The notes beneath the pieces were generated by a model. That model did no database searches. It had not been told where the DNA came from and saw nothing but the letters and a program-made list of their open reading frames with translations. Source: Planctomycetota bacterium (GTDB lineage: Bacteria > Planctomycetota > Planctomycetia > Pirellulales > UBA7805). From it: a stretch of DNA of 59,641 nt. The DNA is taken from NCBI GenBank assembly GCA_003389215.1, contig QQVP01000021.1:1-59641 (forward strand), in the 5' to 3' direction. This document shows positions 51,544 to 59,641 of the stretch, in pieces. The translations under genes were made by a program, and so were the position numbers. Within the stretch, counting starts at the first letter, position 1. Each line of letters starts with the position of its first letter.

Positions 51544-53295
51544 ATGACGGTTGCCGTTGATAAATTGCCGAACGATGTGGCTGCATTGAAGCAGTTCATT
51601 GTCGAACGAGACGCCGAAATCGAACGTCTCAAAGCCGAGCAAGAAGCCACCATCGCTGCGGAAGTCGAAGCCCGGATCGACGAAGCCGTCCAGGCCGCCG
51701 TGGCCGCCATTCTGCGTCGCTACTACGGCCCCCGCTCGGAGAAGTTCGACCCGCGGCAACTCTTGCTCTTCGGCCAGCAGGTCGACACCGCCCCGCTTGA
51801 TGAGGCGAGCATCGGCGACGAGGCGGGCGAAGAGCTGGTCACCCGCCGCATCAAGAAGCGCCACAAGCATGGCCGCTCGCCATTGCCGGAACACCTCGAA
51901 CGAATCGAGATCGAGCACGATCTGGACGAGGCTGAAAAACCGTGCCCGGCGTGTGGCTGCGAGCGGTGCCGCATCGGGGCCGAGGTGAGCGAACAGCTGG
52001 AATACTTCCCGGCCAGCTTCAAGGTCCTCAAACATATCCGCCACAAGTACGGCTGCGCGAAGTGCGACGGCGACGGTTATGACCCGAACATCGAGTCGGC
52101 AAAGAAGCCGCCCCAACCGATCGACAAGGGCTTGCCCGGTCCGAGCCTGTTGGCCTACGTGATCACGAGCAAGCTGGGCGACCACCTGCCGCTTTATCGG
52201 CTGGAACGGATCTTCGCCCGGCAGCAGGTCGAAGTGGCCCGCAGCACGATGTGTGCCTGGATGCGTGCGGCGGGCGAGCTGGTCACACCGCTCGTGGACC
52301 TGATGACCGCGCGGGTTCGTGCTTCGCAGGTGATTCATACCGACGACACGCCGGTGCCGGTGCAATCGCCGGGACAGAAGCAGTGTCGCCAGGGCCGCAT
52401 CTGGTGCTACCTGGGCGACGCGGCGAATCCGTACACGGTTTACGATTACACGCCGAGCCGCTCCCGCGACGGCCCAGCCAAGTGGCTCGACGGTTACGCG
52501 GGTTACTTGCAGGCCGATGCCTACGGCGGTTACGACGGGATTTATGCCCCGGGACTGGCTCATTTCTCGAGCGCAGACGGTGGCCCCGGTGCGCCCGTTG
52601 CCACGAAAAATGTGCCTGTCCCCCTGCCGGCGAACTGCGTCATTGAAGTCGCCTGCTGGGCCCATGCGCGGCGGAAGTTTTACGATGCGCAGGACTCGGA
52701 CGAAGAGCGGGCCACGCAGATGCTGCGCTTGATCGGCCGGCTCTACGCGATCGAGCGCGAAGTTAAAGACGCCGACGAAGCGGCGCGGCTGGCCGCACGG
52801 CAAGAGCGGAGCGTGCCGATCCTGGCCGAGATCCAGCGTTGGCTCGATCGCGAGCAAGAGGTGGTGCTGCCCCGCAGCCCGCTGGGCCAGGCGATTACCT
52901 ATGCGCAGAACCAGTGGGCCGCGCTCTGCACGTTTACGACGCGAGGGTTTTTGGCCATCGACAACAACGCGTCGGAGCGGGCCTTGAAGCGGGTGGCGAT
53001 CGGCCGCAAGAATTGGCTGTTCGCCGGCAACGACGCGGCGGCGGCGAATCATGCGCGGCTCTGGACGCTGATCGCGTCAGCCGAACGCCACGGCCTCGAC
53101 CCGCAGCGGTACCTGACGAGCGTCTTGGCGAAGTTGCCGCTGCTGGCCACGACGGAAGAACAGCCCGCCGACGCAATGCCCGCCGGCTCGTCGAAGCCTG
53201 AAGTCGCAGCCGAAGACCTGAAGCAGTTCCTGCCCGACGTGTGGAAGGCGGAAGACGCGGCGGAGGCGGTGCCTCCGGTGCCTTCAACGGCGTAA
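51544..53295 (+). CDS. tnpC: IS66 transposase TnpC
   Basis: A 583-aa DDE transposase. An N-terminal coiled coil (LKQFIVERDAEIERLKAEQE) is followed by RRYYGPRSEKFDPRQLLLF, a zinc-binding C-P-A-C-G-C-E-R-C segment, the catalytic core starting VIHTDDTPVPVQ, LQADAYGGYDGIY (second Asp), and the Glu in FLAIDNNASERALKRVAIGR followed by KNWLFAG. All motifs are present, so the enzyme should be functional. Confidence 0.92.
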   Translation: MTVAVDKLPNDVAALKQFIVERDAEIERLKAEQEATIAAEVEARIDEAVQAAVAAILRRYYGPRSEKFDPRQLLLFGQQVDTAPLDEASIGDEAGEELVTRRIKKRHKHGRSPLPEHLERIEIEHDLDEAEKPCPACGCERCRIGAEVSEQLEYFPASFKVLKHIRHKYGCAKCDGDGYDPNIESAKKPPQPIDKGLPGPSLLAYVITSKLGDHLPLYRLERIFARQQVEVARSTMCAWMRAAGELVTPLVDLMTARVRASQVIHTDDTPVPVQSPGQKQCRQGRIWCYLGDAANPYTVYDYTPSRSRDGPAKWLDGYAGYLQADAYGGYDGIYAPGLAHFSSADGGPGAPVATKNVPVPLPANCVIEVACWAHARRKFYDAQDSDEERATQMLRLIGRLYAIEREVKDADEAARLAARQERSVPILAEIQRWLDREQEVVLPRSPLGQAITYAQNQWAALCTFTTRGFLAIDNNASERALKRVAIGRKNWLFAGNDAAAANHARLWTLIASAERHGLDPQRYLTSVLAKLPLLATTEEQPADAMPAGSSKPEVAAEDLKQFLPDVWKAEDAAEAVPPVPSTA

Positions 53296-53466
53296 CGAAT
53301 CAGGCGCTCGCACCTTTCGGGCTCGGTGGGCGTGCCGCCAACTGTGCTTCACCGACTTTCAATTACCCACAATTATTGCGATAGGCTCGAATCTCCGTCG
53401 AGGTTAATTTGGTGTGTGGTTTCGATAGTTGCCTGCTGACATCGGATTTGCTGGAGGACCAGAGCC

Positions 53467-54879
53467 ATGGAAGGCTGGGTTGAACGAGAGATCGAGGGGT
53501 GTGAGTTTCCTGATCAACGTTTGAAAACACGGTTCGGTAGGTTGCTTGGTCAACTCAGCGAGAAGATTGGCGCGGCTCTTCCAACAGCCTGTCAGGACTG
53601 GGCCGCCACCAAGGCGGCGTATCGTTTCTTCGACAACTCACGCGTTGATGAAAGCATCATTCTGGCCGGGCACTTCGCGGCGACGAAGTCACGCATGGCC
53701 GCTGCGAAAGGCCCCATTCTCATTCTGCACGACACGACCGAGTTCAGCTATCAACGCGCAAGACCAGAAAAAATCGGCAAGACGCATATCATTACGGATC
53801 GCAAGGATCGACCCGGCGCGTTTACCGTCTGTGGACTGCTGATGCACTCCAGTCTGGCGATCACCACCGCAGGCAAGCCGCTGGGACTGACGGCAGTCAA
53901 GTTTTGGACGCGTAAGAAGTTCAAGGGAACCAACGCTCTCAAAGGCGCCAATGCGGGCAGCAAGCACACGATTAATCACACGCGGATTCCGATCGAACAG
54001 AAAGAGAGCATCCGCTGGCTGGAGAATCTGGAGCAGTCGACGCAGTTAGTGAACTCCGATCGCTGCATCCACATCGGCGATCGCGAGAGCGATATCTATG
54101 AACTGTTCTGCCTGGCTGAGGAGAAGAGCACGCATTTTCTCGTCAGGACGTGCGTCGATCGCTTGGCCGGCACGGGAAACACCACAATCGCCAGAAAGAT
54201 GAAGCGTGAGCCGGTTCAGGGCACGCATCCGATCGAGGTGCTCGATGCGAAGCGGCGACCGATTGAGGTCACCTTGCAATTGCGCTACAGCCAGATGACG
54301 GTGCGACCTCCGATCGGCAAGCACAACAAGTATCCACCGCTGTCGCTGACCGTGATTCATGCCTGGGAGCGTGGCAAGCCGAAGGGGCGAAAGCCAATCT
54401 GTTGGAAGCTGTTAACCGACCTGCCGGTCGAAGATTTGGAGTCGGCCATTGAGAAAGTCGACTGGTATTCCCAGCGATGGAAGATCGAGACATTTCACAA
54501 AGTTCTCAAGTCGGGCTGCCGGGCGGAAGATGCCAAGCTGCGTACTGCCGAGCGGCTGACGAACCTGATCGCCGTGTTCTGTATCATCGCCTGGCGCGTG
54601 TTCTGGTTGACGATGCTCCATCGGACAAATCCCAAAACACCGGCCGATGTAGTTTTCACGGAAACGGAGCTTGCGATCCTGAACCACCTTTCAGATGAAA
54701 CGGATGGGCCACCGCCGCGGAACGTAGCTCACTACCTGCTCGTCGTCGCCAAACTTGGCGGCTACCTCAATCGCAAGAATGACGGACCGCCCGGGAACAC
54801 CGTCCTGTGGCGCGGTTTTTCGAGACTGACGGATATTCACTTCGGGGTCGAGATGAGCAAAACACTTGTGGGTAATTGA
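53467..54879 (+). CDS. IS4-family (Tn5/IS50-like) transposase
   Basis: A 470-aa protein of usual length for the IS50 group. DDE residues: Asp in ILHDTTEFSYQ, Asp in HIGDRESDIYELF, Glu in the YREK-like WYSQRWKIETFHKVLKSG. The C-terminal helical domain is present. The start at 53467 is the ATG of GGACCAGAGCC-ATG. Subterminal sequence CTTTCAATTACCCACAA lies on both sides (53357 and, inverted, 54863-54881). Confidence 0.9.
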   Translation: MEGWVEREIEGCEFPDQRLKTRFGRLLGQLSEKIGAALPTACQDWAATKAAYRFFDNSRVDESIILAGHFAATKSRMAAAKGPILILHDTTEFSYQRARPEKIGKTHIITDRKDRPGAFTVCGLLMHSSLAITTAGKPLGLTAVKFWTRKKFKGTNALKGANAGSKHTINHTRIPIEQKESIRWLENLEQSTQLVNSDRCIHIGDRESDIYELFCLAEEKSTHFLVRTCVDRLAGTGNTTIARKMKREPVQGTHPIEVLDAKRRPIEVTLQLRYSQMTVRPPIGKHNKYPPLSLTVIHAWERGKPKGRKPICWKLLTDLPVEDLESAIEKVDWYSQRWKIETFHKVLKSGCRAEDAKLRTAERLTNLIAVFCIIAWRVFWLTMLHRTNPKTPADVVFTETELAILNHLSDETDGPPPRNVAHYLLVVAKLGGYLNRKNDGPPGNTVLWRGFSRLTDIHFGVEMSKTLVGN

Positions 54880-54907
54880 AAGCTTCACCGAACGGACACT
54901 CCGAGAA

Positions 54908-54985
54908 CTCAACCGCGAAGGCCACTCGATTCGCGCCATCGCCCAGCTCACCGGCCATGCCCGCAACACGGTTCCCAGGGCAGCG
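54908..54985 (+). pseudogene. istA: istA continuation (IS21), truncated
   Basis: Joined to codons 1-12 at 50018-50053, this gives MIKVEQFMNIRE + LNREGHSIRAIAQLTGHARN, the N-terminal HTH of IstA. Similarity ends after NTVPRA near 54985; DDE domain and istB are gone. Confidence 0.75.
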
Positions 54986-55110
54986 TTCAGCTTCACTCCC
55001 AAGACAGCTCCAGGACCGGCAAACACACCCCCGAAGAGTGCCCCAATCGCCGTCGGGATCGCCCTGTTCACCGAAACCAGCGCACTTGTAGGGATCGGCA
55101 AAAGGCGCTT

Positions 55111-55554
55111 TTAGCTTAGCTTTGTCAAGAATTCATGGAATGATGTTGCGACGTGCGAAATATTGTCCCAACTTGCATTCTCACCGCTCTCCAACTCATG
55201 ATCCCAAAAAAACACTTCGCCGCGACGTATATTCACGCCCAATAGAATCTGGTTCCCGAATGGATCGCAAGCGATGGGAATCAGTCCAGTTGGAATTCGA
55301 TCACGAAAGATGTTGAGATTGTCGTGAATATTGTAATCTTCATCAGGCGCGAACGTGTAGAACCAGTCAACCAATGAATCGCTCTCCCCCTCCGTCGTCT
55401 GAAATCGAAACGCAGATGGTTCTGGGCGTCCGCCGTTCGATTCCAGTACGAACCTTCGGTAAGCCACCGGAAGTTCCGCTCCCAGAGCGGATTCAAAGCG
55501 TCGAATCGTTCCTTCGCTTACCGGTTCATTTGTCAAGCTCTCGACGATTTCCAT
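55111..55554 (-). CDS. SMI1/KNR4 (SUKH)-family immunity protein
   Basis: A 147-aa protein with the SUKH pattern: IRRFESALGAELPVAYRRFV, LESNGGRPEPSAFRF, IPIACDPFGNQILLGVN and GEVFFWDHE, ending with a helix (FHEFLTKLS). It begins 11 bases after the Rhs toxin stop, the standard arrangement for an immunity gene. It should neutralise the WHH/HNH toxin tip. Confidence 0.85.
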   Translation of the reverse strand: MEIVESLTNEPVSEGTIRRFESALGAELPVAYRRFVLESNGGRPEPSAFRFQTTEGESDSLVDWFYTFAPDEDYNIHDNLNIFRDRIPTGLIPIACDPFGNQILLGVNIRRGEVFFWDHELESGENASWDNISHVATSFHEFLTKLS

Positions 55555-55565
55555 TGGGCGTCTAC

Positions 55566-58181
55566 CTACCTTCCAAGAGAAAAGCCACCCGAATGCCAGA
55601 ATTCGCTATGAATGCGGGTACGTACCAATTGCATCAATCCCAGGTTCTCATGGTGATGCCATGTATAGCCCCTCGGCTTTCTCTCAAAACCAGCCTTGCG
55701 ATTGGCTGCGACGAAGTCACCACTCCGCGTGCCAGTCAACTGAATTCGAACCTGGTTGAGGCCGTCGTTGCCATTATACAAGTATCGGCTGAAGTCTGGA
55801 TATCCGCTCGGATTGTAGACTACTCTTGCTCCATCCTTGATGTATGTAATGGATCCGTCCGTGTGATGAATGACTCTCCCACCTTTTTGTATCCACTTAG
55901 CTGCATCCGGAATATTTCCTTTGAGATGCGGCAACGATCCGCCCGCGACATCTGCCGCGCCTTCACCGGCTTGTCTTGCGACGCGTTGTGCGTCACCTGC
56001 CGCCTCGGCGACGCGTGCTGCTGCCGCCGCTTCCTGGGCCGGCTTGGCCCCTCGGAGCAACTTCCGCAACCGGTCCGCCGTTAGCTTACCCGTCTCGACC
56101 TGGCGGATCATCGCCTCGGTGAGTTCTTGGCCGTTCGCCTTGGCCTTTCGGAAGACGCTGTTCACCAGGCTTCCGATGTCGTCTTCGCCGTTGAGGATCC
56201 GCCGGGGAATATCGCTGACCTCTTGCCCGAGTCTAGCTAGATTCCGCTTGGCGATCGTTGCCATGACCTGGGTCGCTTGCGACGCGGCCCTGGCGCCCCT
56301 GGCGCCCGCGCGCGCCCCTGTGGCCATCAGATCAGCGCCGCGGACGAAGGTTCCAGCAATCGGAATTGCCGCCAGCAATCCCAGTACCACGCCCGCGTAA
56401 TCGCCACGGATCCAGTCGACGAAAACCGCGGCCAAGTCGAAGAAGATGCCGATGCCTGGCAGTATGCCCAAGAGACCGAGGGTTGTGGAGAGGACGGACA
56501 AGAACGAATCCCAGAAATCCTCCGGTTTCTCGATCTCCAGGCCGTAGAGTTTCGCCAACTCCATGGTGACCGCGCGGCCGAACTCCTCCTCATCCGGTAG
56601 CCGAAACACCTTCCAATCGTTCTTGAACTTGTTGTCCGTAAAGGACAATAAAGCACTAATCCTGAAACCATCGTCCTCGCGATCCAAGTCGCTCATTCTC
56701 TTGAGCTCAGCGAGGCCAGCCTGTCCACGGAATCTCTTGGCGGTCGTCTCGTCCATGATGGCGAATTCGACGTCGGCCGGCTGATCCAACGGATTCAGAC
56801 ACAGTAGTAGATCCAATGGATCTTCGTTGCCGAGCCCACCCAACTTGCCGGGCCGATCCAACAGGTCACCGCCAGGTTGGCGCTGGGCATCCGCAACGAG
56901 ATTCTCGAGTCTTCTGTCCGACAACTTGCGCGGATTGATGATGACGTCCTGACCCTCGTCACCAACCTCGTATGCGATCCAGGGACCTGGTCGATCGCCC
57001 TTGGGTACGAGCCGATAGAATCCCGGTCGGAAATACTTGAACCGGCGGTCTTTTATAGAATCGCCGACAATTGTGAGCGCCTGGCGAAACCTCTCTTCTC
57101 TGCATTCCGCCTCAAGCCTCGCCATCTCCGCTTGGCGTATCCAATGCCTGGCCTCGCCCCATGCGGACGCTCTTTCGCGATTTAGCCGAACACGGACGTC
57201 GACGAATGCTAGTAGATCCCGCCGCCCCAGGAATACTTGGGCCCATACTGCCGGATCGGATATGTCCCGGAGTCGCACTGTAGGCTGTATGACGTTCGGC
57301 TGCTCCGATGCTGGATAGGCCTTTTCGGCCGCTGCCCACCCGGCTTTGAGTAACTCACCACGGGGAATGCACTCCGATTCCCCACTTGGATCGGTGGCGT
57401 TGATCGGGTTGTTGCCGACGTAGCGATAGGCGTTGGCCAGTGCGTCGTCCTCGAGCCGGTCCTTGCTCAGGAAACGACCCACGTCCGGGTCGTAGTAGCG
57501 GCCGCCGCCCGCGCGGTTGCCCCCGCCCAACAGATAGAGATCGACCTCCGACTCGCGCTGGTACTGCTGCCGGCCCACGAACGTGAACGGCGTCTCGCTG
57601 CTGCCCTGCGTGTGCGCCCGAAAGCCAAAGGCGGTGTACTCGTAGCGGTCGGTCACGTCGCCGTCGGGGTCGACCAAGGCGTCGGTCGAACCGAGCCCGT
57701 CGTAGGTGTAGTAGCGGCTGGTGGGCGTGCCCGACTGGTCGTACTCGCTGACCAAGTCGCCGTATTCGTCCTCGGTCGAGGTGTAGCTGGTCTGCGGGTC
57801 GTGCGAGGCGTCCGACTGTTCGAGCAGTCGGCTGAAGTCGTAGAGATAGTTGATCGTCTCCGAGGCGGTCTCTTTGCGGACCCGTTGGCCGTCGGCGTTG
57901 TAGGTGTAGGTGACCGGCGAGCCGGGATCGGCCTCGACCATCAGGCCCCGGGCATCGTAGTCGTAGGTGGTCATGCCGCCGGGGCTGTCCTTTTCGGTCA
58001 GGTTGCCGGCGTCGTCGTAGGTGTAGGTGGTGGTGCCCGTAAACGAGTTGATCTCGGAGGTGAGCTGATTGGCCGCGTCGTAGGTGTAGGTGGTCGTGGT
58101 GGTCGCCCCGCCCAGGACGCTGGTCATCTTGGTGCGATTGCCGACCGCATCGTACTCGTACGAAATGTCACGCGTCGCCAT
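55566..58181 (-). CDS. Rhs-family polymorphic toxin: core plus WHH/HNH nuclease tip
   Basis: An 871-aa protein. It opens with YD repeats (YEYDAVGNRTKMTSV, YTYDAANQLTSEIN), then the Rhs core boundary RYYDPDVGRFLSKDR and ANAYRYVGNNPINATDPSGE. A ~500-residue pre-toxin region with two hydrophobic stretches (LSTTLGLLGILPGIGIFFDL; YAGVVLGLLAAIPIAGTF) follows, then the Ala-rich linker and the tip ending TWHHHENLGLMQLVRTRIHS, a WHH-type HNH nuclease. The ATG at 58181 has AGGAGA upstream, but the stop of the upstream repeat frame lies 12 bases before it, so the two may have been one gene. Confidence 0.85.
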   Translation of the reverse strand: MATRDISYEYDAVGNRTKMTSVLGGATTTTTYTYDAANQLTSEINSFTGTTTYTYDDAGNLTEKDSPGGMTTYDYDARGLMVEADPGSPVTYTYNADGQRVRKETASETINYLYDFSRLLEQSDASHDPQTSYTSTEDEYGDLVSEYDQSGTPTSRYYTYDGLGSTDALVDPDGDVTDRYEYTAFGFRAHTQGSSETPFTFVGRQQYQRESEVDLYLLGGGNRAGGGRYYDPDVGRFLSKDRLEDDALANAYRYVGNNPINATDPSGESECIPRGELLKAGWAAAEKAYPASEQPNVIQPTVRLRDISDPAVWAQVFLGRRDLLAFVDVRVRLNRERASAWGEARHWIRQAEMARLEAECREERFRQALTIVGDSIKDRRFKYFRPGFYRLVPKGDRPGPWIAYEVGDEGQDVIINPRKLSDRRLENLVADAQRQPGGDLLDRPGKLGGLGNEDPLDLLLCLNPLDQPADVEFAIMDETTAKRFRGQAGLAELKRMSDLDREDDGFRISALLSFTDNKFKNDWKVFRLPDEEEFGRAVTMELAKLYGLEIEKPEDFWDSFLSVLSTTLGLLGILPGIGIFFDLAAVFVDWIRGDYAGVVLGLLAAIPIAGTFVRGADLMATGARAGARGARAASQATQVMATIAKRNLARLGQEVSDIPRRILNGEDDIGSLVNSVFRKAKANGQELTEAMIRQVETGKLTADRLRKLLRGAKPAQEAAAAARVAEAAGDAQRVARQAGEGAADVAGGSLPHLKGNIPDAAKWIQKGGRVIHHTDGSITYIKDGARVVYNPSGYPDFSRYLYNGNDGLNQVRIQLTGTRSGDFVAANRKAGFERKPRGYTWHHHENLGLMQLVRTRIHSEFWHSGGFSLGR
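55990..56054. repeat. 65-bp Rhs linker repeat, copy 2
   Basis: Identical to 49791-49855. It lies directly before the toxin tip of the intact Rhs gene, so a crossover between the copies would swap the WHH tip for the deaminase tip. Confidence 0.95.
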
Positions 58182-58192
58182 GGGGACGTCTC

Positions 58193-59641
58193 CTACGTTC
58201 CGCCGGTTTCTTCTTCGCGTTTGAGCTGGTAGTTCTTGTAGTACGTCCAAGTCGTCACGGCACCGTCGAGCGCGAGCGCCCGCGTGCGATTACCGACACG
58301 ATCGTAGGTATAGGTCATGACCTGGATTTCGGTGCCATCGGACTCAAGATTTCGCAGCTCGGCAAGCCAGGCGGCTTCGTTGTAGATGTGCGTTACGTCG
58401 GTGCCGCTGGCAAGCTGTTTTCGCGTGAGCCGATTGTCGGCATCGTAGGTAAACGTGGTTCGATCCGATTGCGGATTGAACAGATATCTGAGGTTGCCGA
58501 CCGGGTCGTGGACGTAAGTGTAGCGACCCTCTACCGAATCCATCATGCCGAGTCGTCGGCCGGTGGGACCGTAGGTATAGGTAACCGTCTTGTCCGCCGG
58601 ACTGGTCGTGGAGCGAACCTCGCCGCGGGCGGTGTAGGTTATCGACGTGATGCCGGTCGGATCTTCCATTCGCGTGCGTCGGCCCGCCGGATCGTAGGTG
58701 TACGTGAGCCGTGTGCCATCGGAGAAGTGCTCGAGCCCGAGTTGCCCAGCGGCATCGTAGGTCATCGTAACGCGATCGCCGCGCGGATCGGTGCGTGAGG
58801 CCATGCGCCCCGCGGCATCGTACGTGGTTGTGGTGATGCGCCCAAGAGGATCGGTCTCTTGCCCGAGCTGACCGGCCGCATCGTACGAATAGGTCGTCGT
58901 TTTGTCGCGGGCGTTAAGCAGTCGGACGCGGCGACTGGCCGCGTCGTAGACGGTCGTAGTCCGCCTGTCTTCGGCATCGACCGAAGCGATCATTCTGCCC
59001 GCCGCATCGTAGACAGACGTCGATCGATGGGCCTCGGCATCCACCGTGGCAATCTGCCGGCTGGCGGCGTCGTAGAGACTCGTGGTGGTGTAGTTGAGCG
59101 GGCCCGTGACTTCGATGGTACGCCCCGCCGGGTCGTAGACCGTCGTCGTGATGTAGCCGAGAGGCGAAATACTGGCGATGGTCCGGCCGGCAGCGTCGTA
59201 GACCGTCGTCGAGGTGCGATCGAGGGGATCGATCAGTTCAATGGCACGTCCCGCTACGTCGTAGACCGTCGTAGTCCGACCACCGACTTTATTCACGCTG
59301 GCGATGGTCCGACTGGCCGCGTCGTAGACCGTGGTCGAGACCTGATCCAAGGGATCGATCGACTCGATGGTCCGGCCCGCTACGTCGTAGACGGTCGTGG
59401 TCCGCTCGCCCAGGGGATTCACGCTGGCGATCGTGCGGCTGGCCGCGTCGTAGACAGTGGTATTGACCTGAGCCAAGGGATCGATCGACTCGATGGTCCG
59501 ACCCGCCACGTCGTAGACGGTCGTGGTCCGCTCACCCAAGGGATTCACGCTGGCAATGGTCCGGCTGGCCGCGTCGTAGACGGTCGTCGAGACCTGATCC
59601 AAGGGATCGATCGACTCGATGGTGCGACCCGCTACGTCGTA
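58193..59641 (-). CDS. Rhs YD-repeat protein (start outside the window)
   Basis: The frame is open to the window edge and consists of ~21-residue YD repeats (TTTVYDVAGRTIESIDPLDQ alternating with TTVYDAASRTIASVNPLGER), becoming more divergent towards its end (VMTYTYDRVGNRTRALALDG). It stops at TAG (58193-58195) after REEETGGT. The next Rhs frame starts 12 bases later and continues the same repeat series. Either a frameshift split one Rhs gene or the second part is translated by restart. Confidence 0.8.
   Translation of the reverse strand, partial: YDVAGRTIESIDPLDQVSTTVYDAASRTIASVNPLGERTTTVYDVAGRTIESIDPLAQVNTTVYDAASRTIASVNPLGERTTTVYDVAGRTIESIDPLDQVSTTVYDAASRTIASVNKVGGRTTTVYDVAGRAIELIDPLDRTSTTVYDAAGRTIASISPLGYITTTVYDPAGRTIEVTGPLNYTTTSLYDAASRQIATVDAEAHRSTSVYDAAGRMIASVDAEDRRTTTVYDAASRRVRLLNARDKTTTYSYDAAGQLGQETDPLGRITTTTYDAAGRMASRTDPRGDRVTMTYDAAGQLGLEHFSDGTRLTYTYDPAGRRTRMEDPTGITSITYTARGEVRSTTSPADKTVTYTYGPTGRRLGMMDSVEGRYTYVHDPVGNLRYLFNPQSDRTTFTYDADNRLTRKQLASGTDVTHIYNEAAWLAELRNLESDGTEIQVMTYTYDRVGNRTRALALDGAVTTWTYYKNYQLKREEETGGT
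59190..59641. repeat. Near-identical 126-bp tandem coding repeats
   Basis: The DNA of the YD repeats recurs every 63 bp with alternating versions, so that 126-bp double units are almost identical (for example around 59300-59425, 59426-59551 and onwards). This points to recent expansion or gene conversion. They are coding repeats, not a CRISPR. Confidence 0.8.

Larger units (their letters stand above)
50553..53355 (+). mobile_element. IS66-family insertion sequence
   Basis: Contains tnpA, tnpB and tnpC in the canonical order. The left end is GTGTCCGTTCGGTGAAACACA. The right end, read on the other strand, is TCGGTGAAGCACAG and seems to lack its last ~8 bases where it meets the second IS4-like copy. 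Confidence 0.8.
50054..54899. mobile_element. Nested IS66/IS4 insertion within istA, 8-bp target duplication
   Basis: TCCGAGAA occurs at 50046-50053 and again at 54900-54907. Between them the outer ends GTGTCCGTTCTGTGAAA and CTTCACCGAACGGACAC are inverted repeats. Removing the insert restores the istA frame exactly. Inside are a truncated IS4-like copy, IS66 and a complete IS4-like copy. Confidence 0.8.

Noticed and set aside
51415..53052. 545-aa minus-strand frame
   Set aside because: Antisense of IS66 TnpC.
57612..58232. 206-aa Gly/Val-rich plus-strand frame
   Set aside because: Antisense of Rhs YD repeats; the repetitive composition reflects the repeats.
58900..59641. CRISPR-like regular DNA repeats
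   Set aside because: Period 63/126 bp, in frame, encoding YD repeats; no unique spacers and no cas genes.

Overview
The window reads as a high-GC, IS-riddled accessory stretch of a bacterial chromosome, probably a planctomycete (Planctomycetota, Pirellulales-like). This is inferred from a GYF_2/zinc-ribbon membrane protein, clusters of Ycf46-like AAA, DUF1257 and DUF2997 genes with ubiquitin-like operons, lone M41-like peptidases and the range of transposons. No rRNA or tRNA gene and no CRISPR array was recognised. No housekeeping operon is present: almost everything is mobile, defensive, regulatory or toxin-related.

Layout. 1-2.8 kb: IS5 and IS1380 remnants, a GYF-domain protein and a truncated tyrosine recombinase. 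2.8-14.4 kb: a DUF3102-like gene and a large serine recombinase, then one tightly packed forward operon. It starts with small membrane proteins and a lipoprotein, then DUF1257, DUF2997, a TOPRIM-like protein, a Ycf46-type AAA+ ATPase and a coiled-coil protein. It ends with a complete ubiquitin-like conjugation set: Ubl, an E2 fused to a Cys-rich RING/treble-clef-like tail, a JAMM peptidase and an E1. This is the strongest candidate for a poorly described system. 14.4-19.6 kb: IS200 interrupted by IS630, an RHH protein, a RecA-like ATPase behind a promoter with a flanking inverted repeat, and IS110.

20.6-28.3 kb is a defence island: a restriction-nuclease-like NACHT NTPase, a 550-aa protein with a deoxyribosyltransferase/TIR-like segment, a DUF488 gene with its partner, and a dead Shedu-like nuclease with two in-frame stops. 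29.2-32.5 kb holds a frameshifted IS4 transposase and a group II intron. 32.8-37.4 kb carries a sigma factor, XRE and ImmA operon divergent from a second, unrelated ubiquitin-like operon (Multi_ubiq-type Ubl, E2, JAMM, E1). The E2 and E1 of that operon lack cysteine at the expected catalytic places.

37.4-45.4 kb looks like a degraded integron cassette array. One very good and two weaker attC-like sites surround YaaC-like, DUF5677-like and nuclease-like genes, and an integrase remnant (catalytic Tyr changed to His) lies at 32.6 kb. 45.4-47.5 kb holds a methyltransferase and a GT2 glycosyltransferase.

47.7-59.6 kb is an Rhs polymorphic-toxin locus on the minus strand: YD repeats and core, a WHH/HNH-type toxin tip, a SUKH immunity protein, and then displaced downstream tips (a deaminase with Imm1, and a truncated EndoU). 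A 65-bp perfect repeat links the active tip to the displaced deaminase tip. The locus is broken by IS21 ends and by a nested IS66/IS4 insertion with an intact 8-bp target duplication inside istA.
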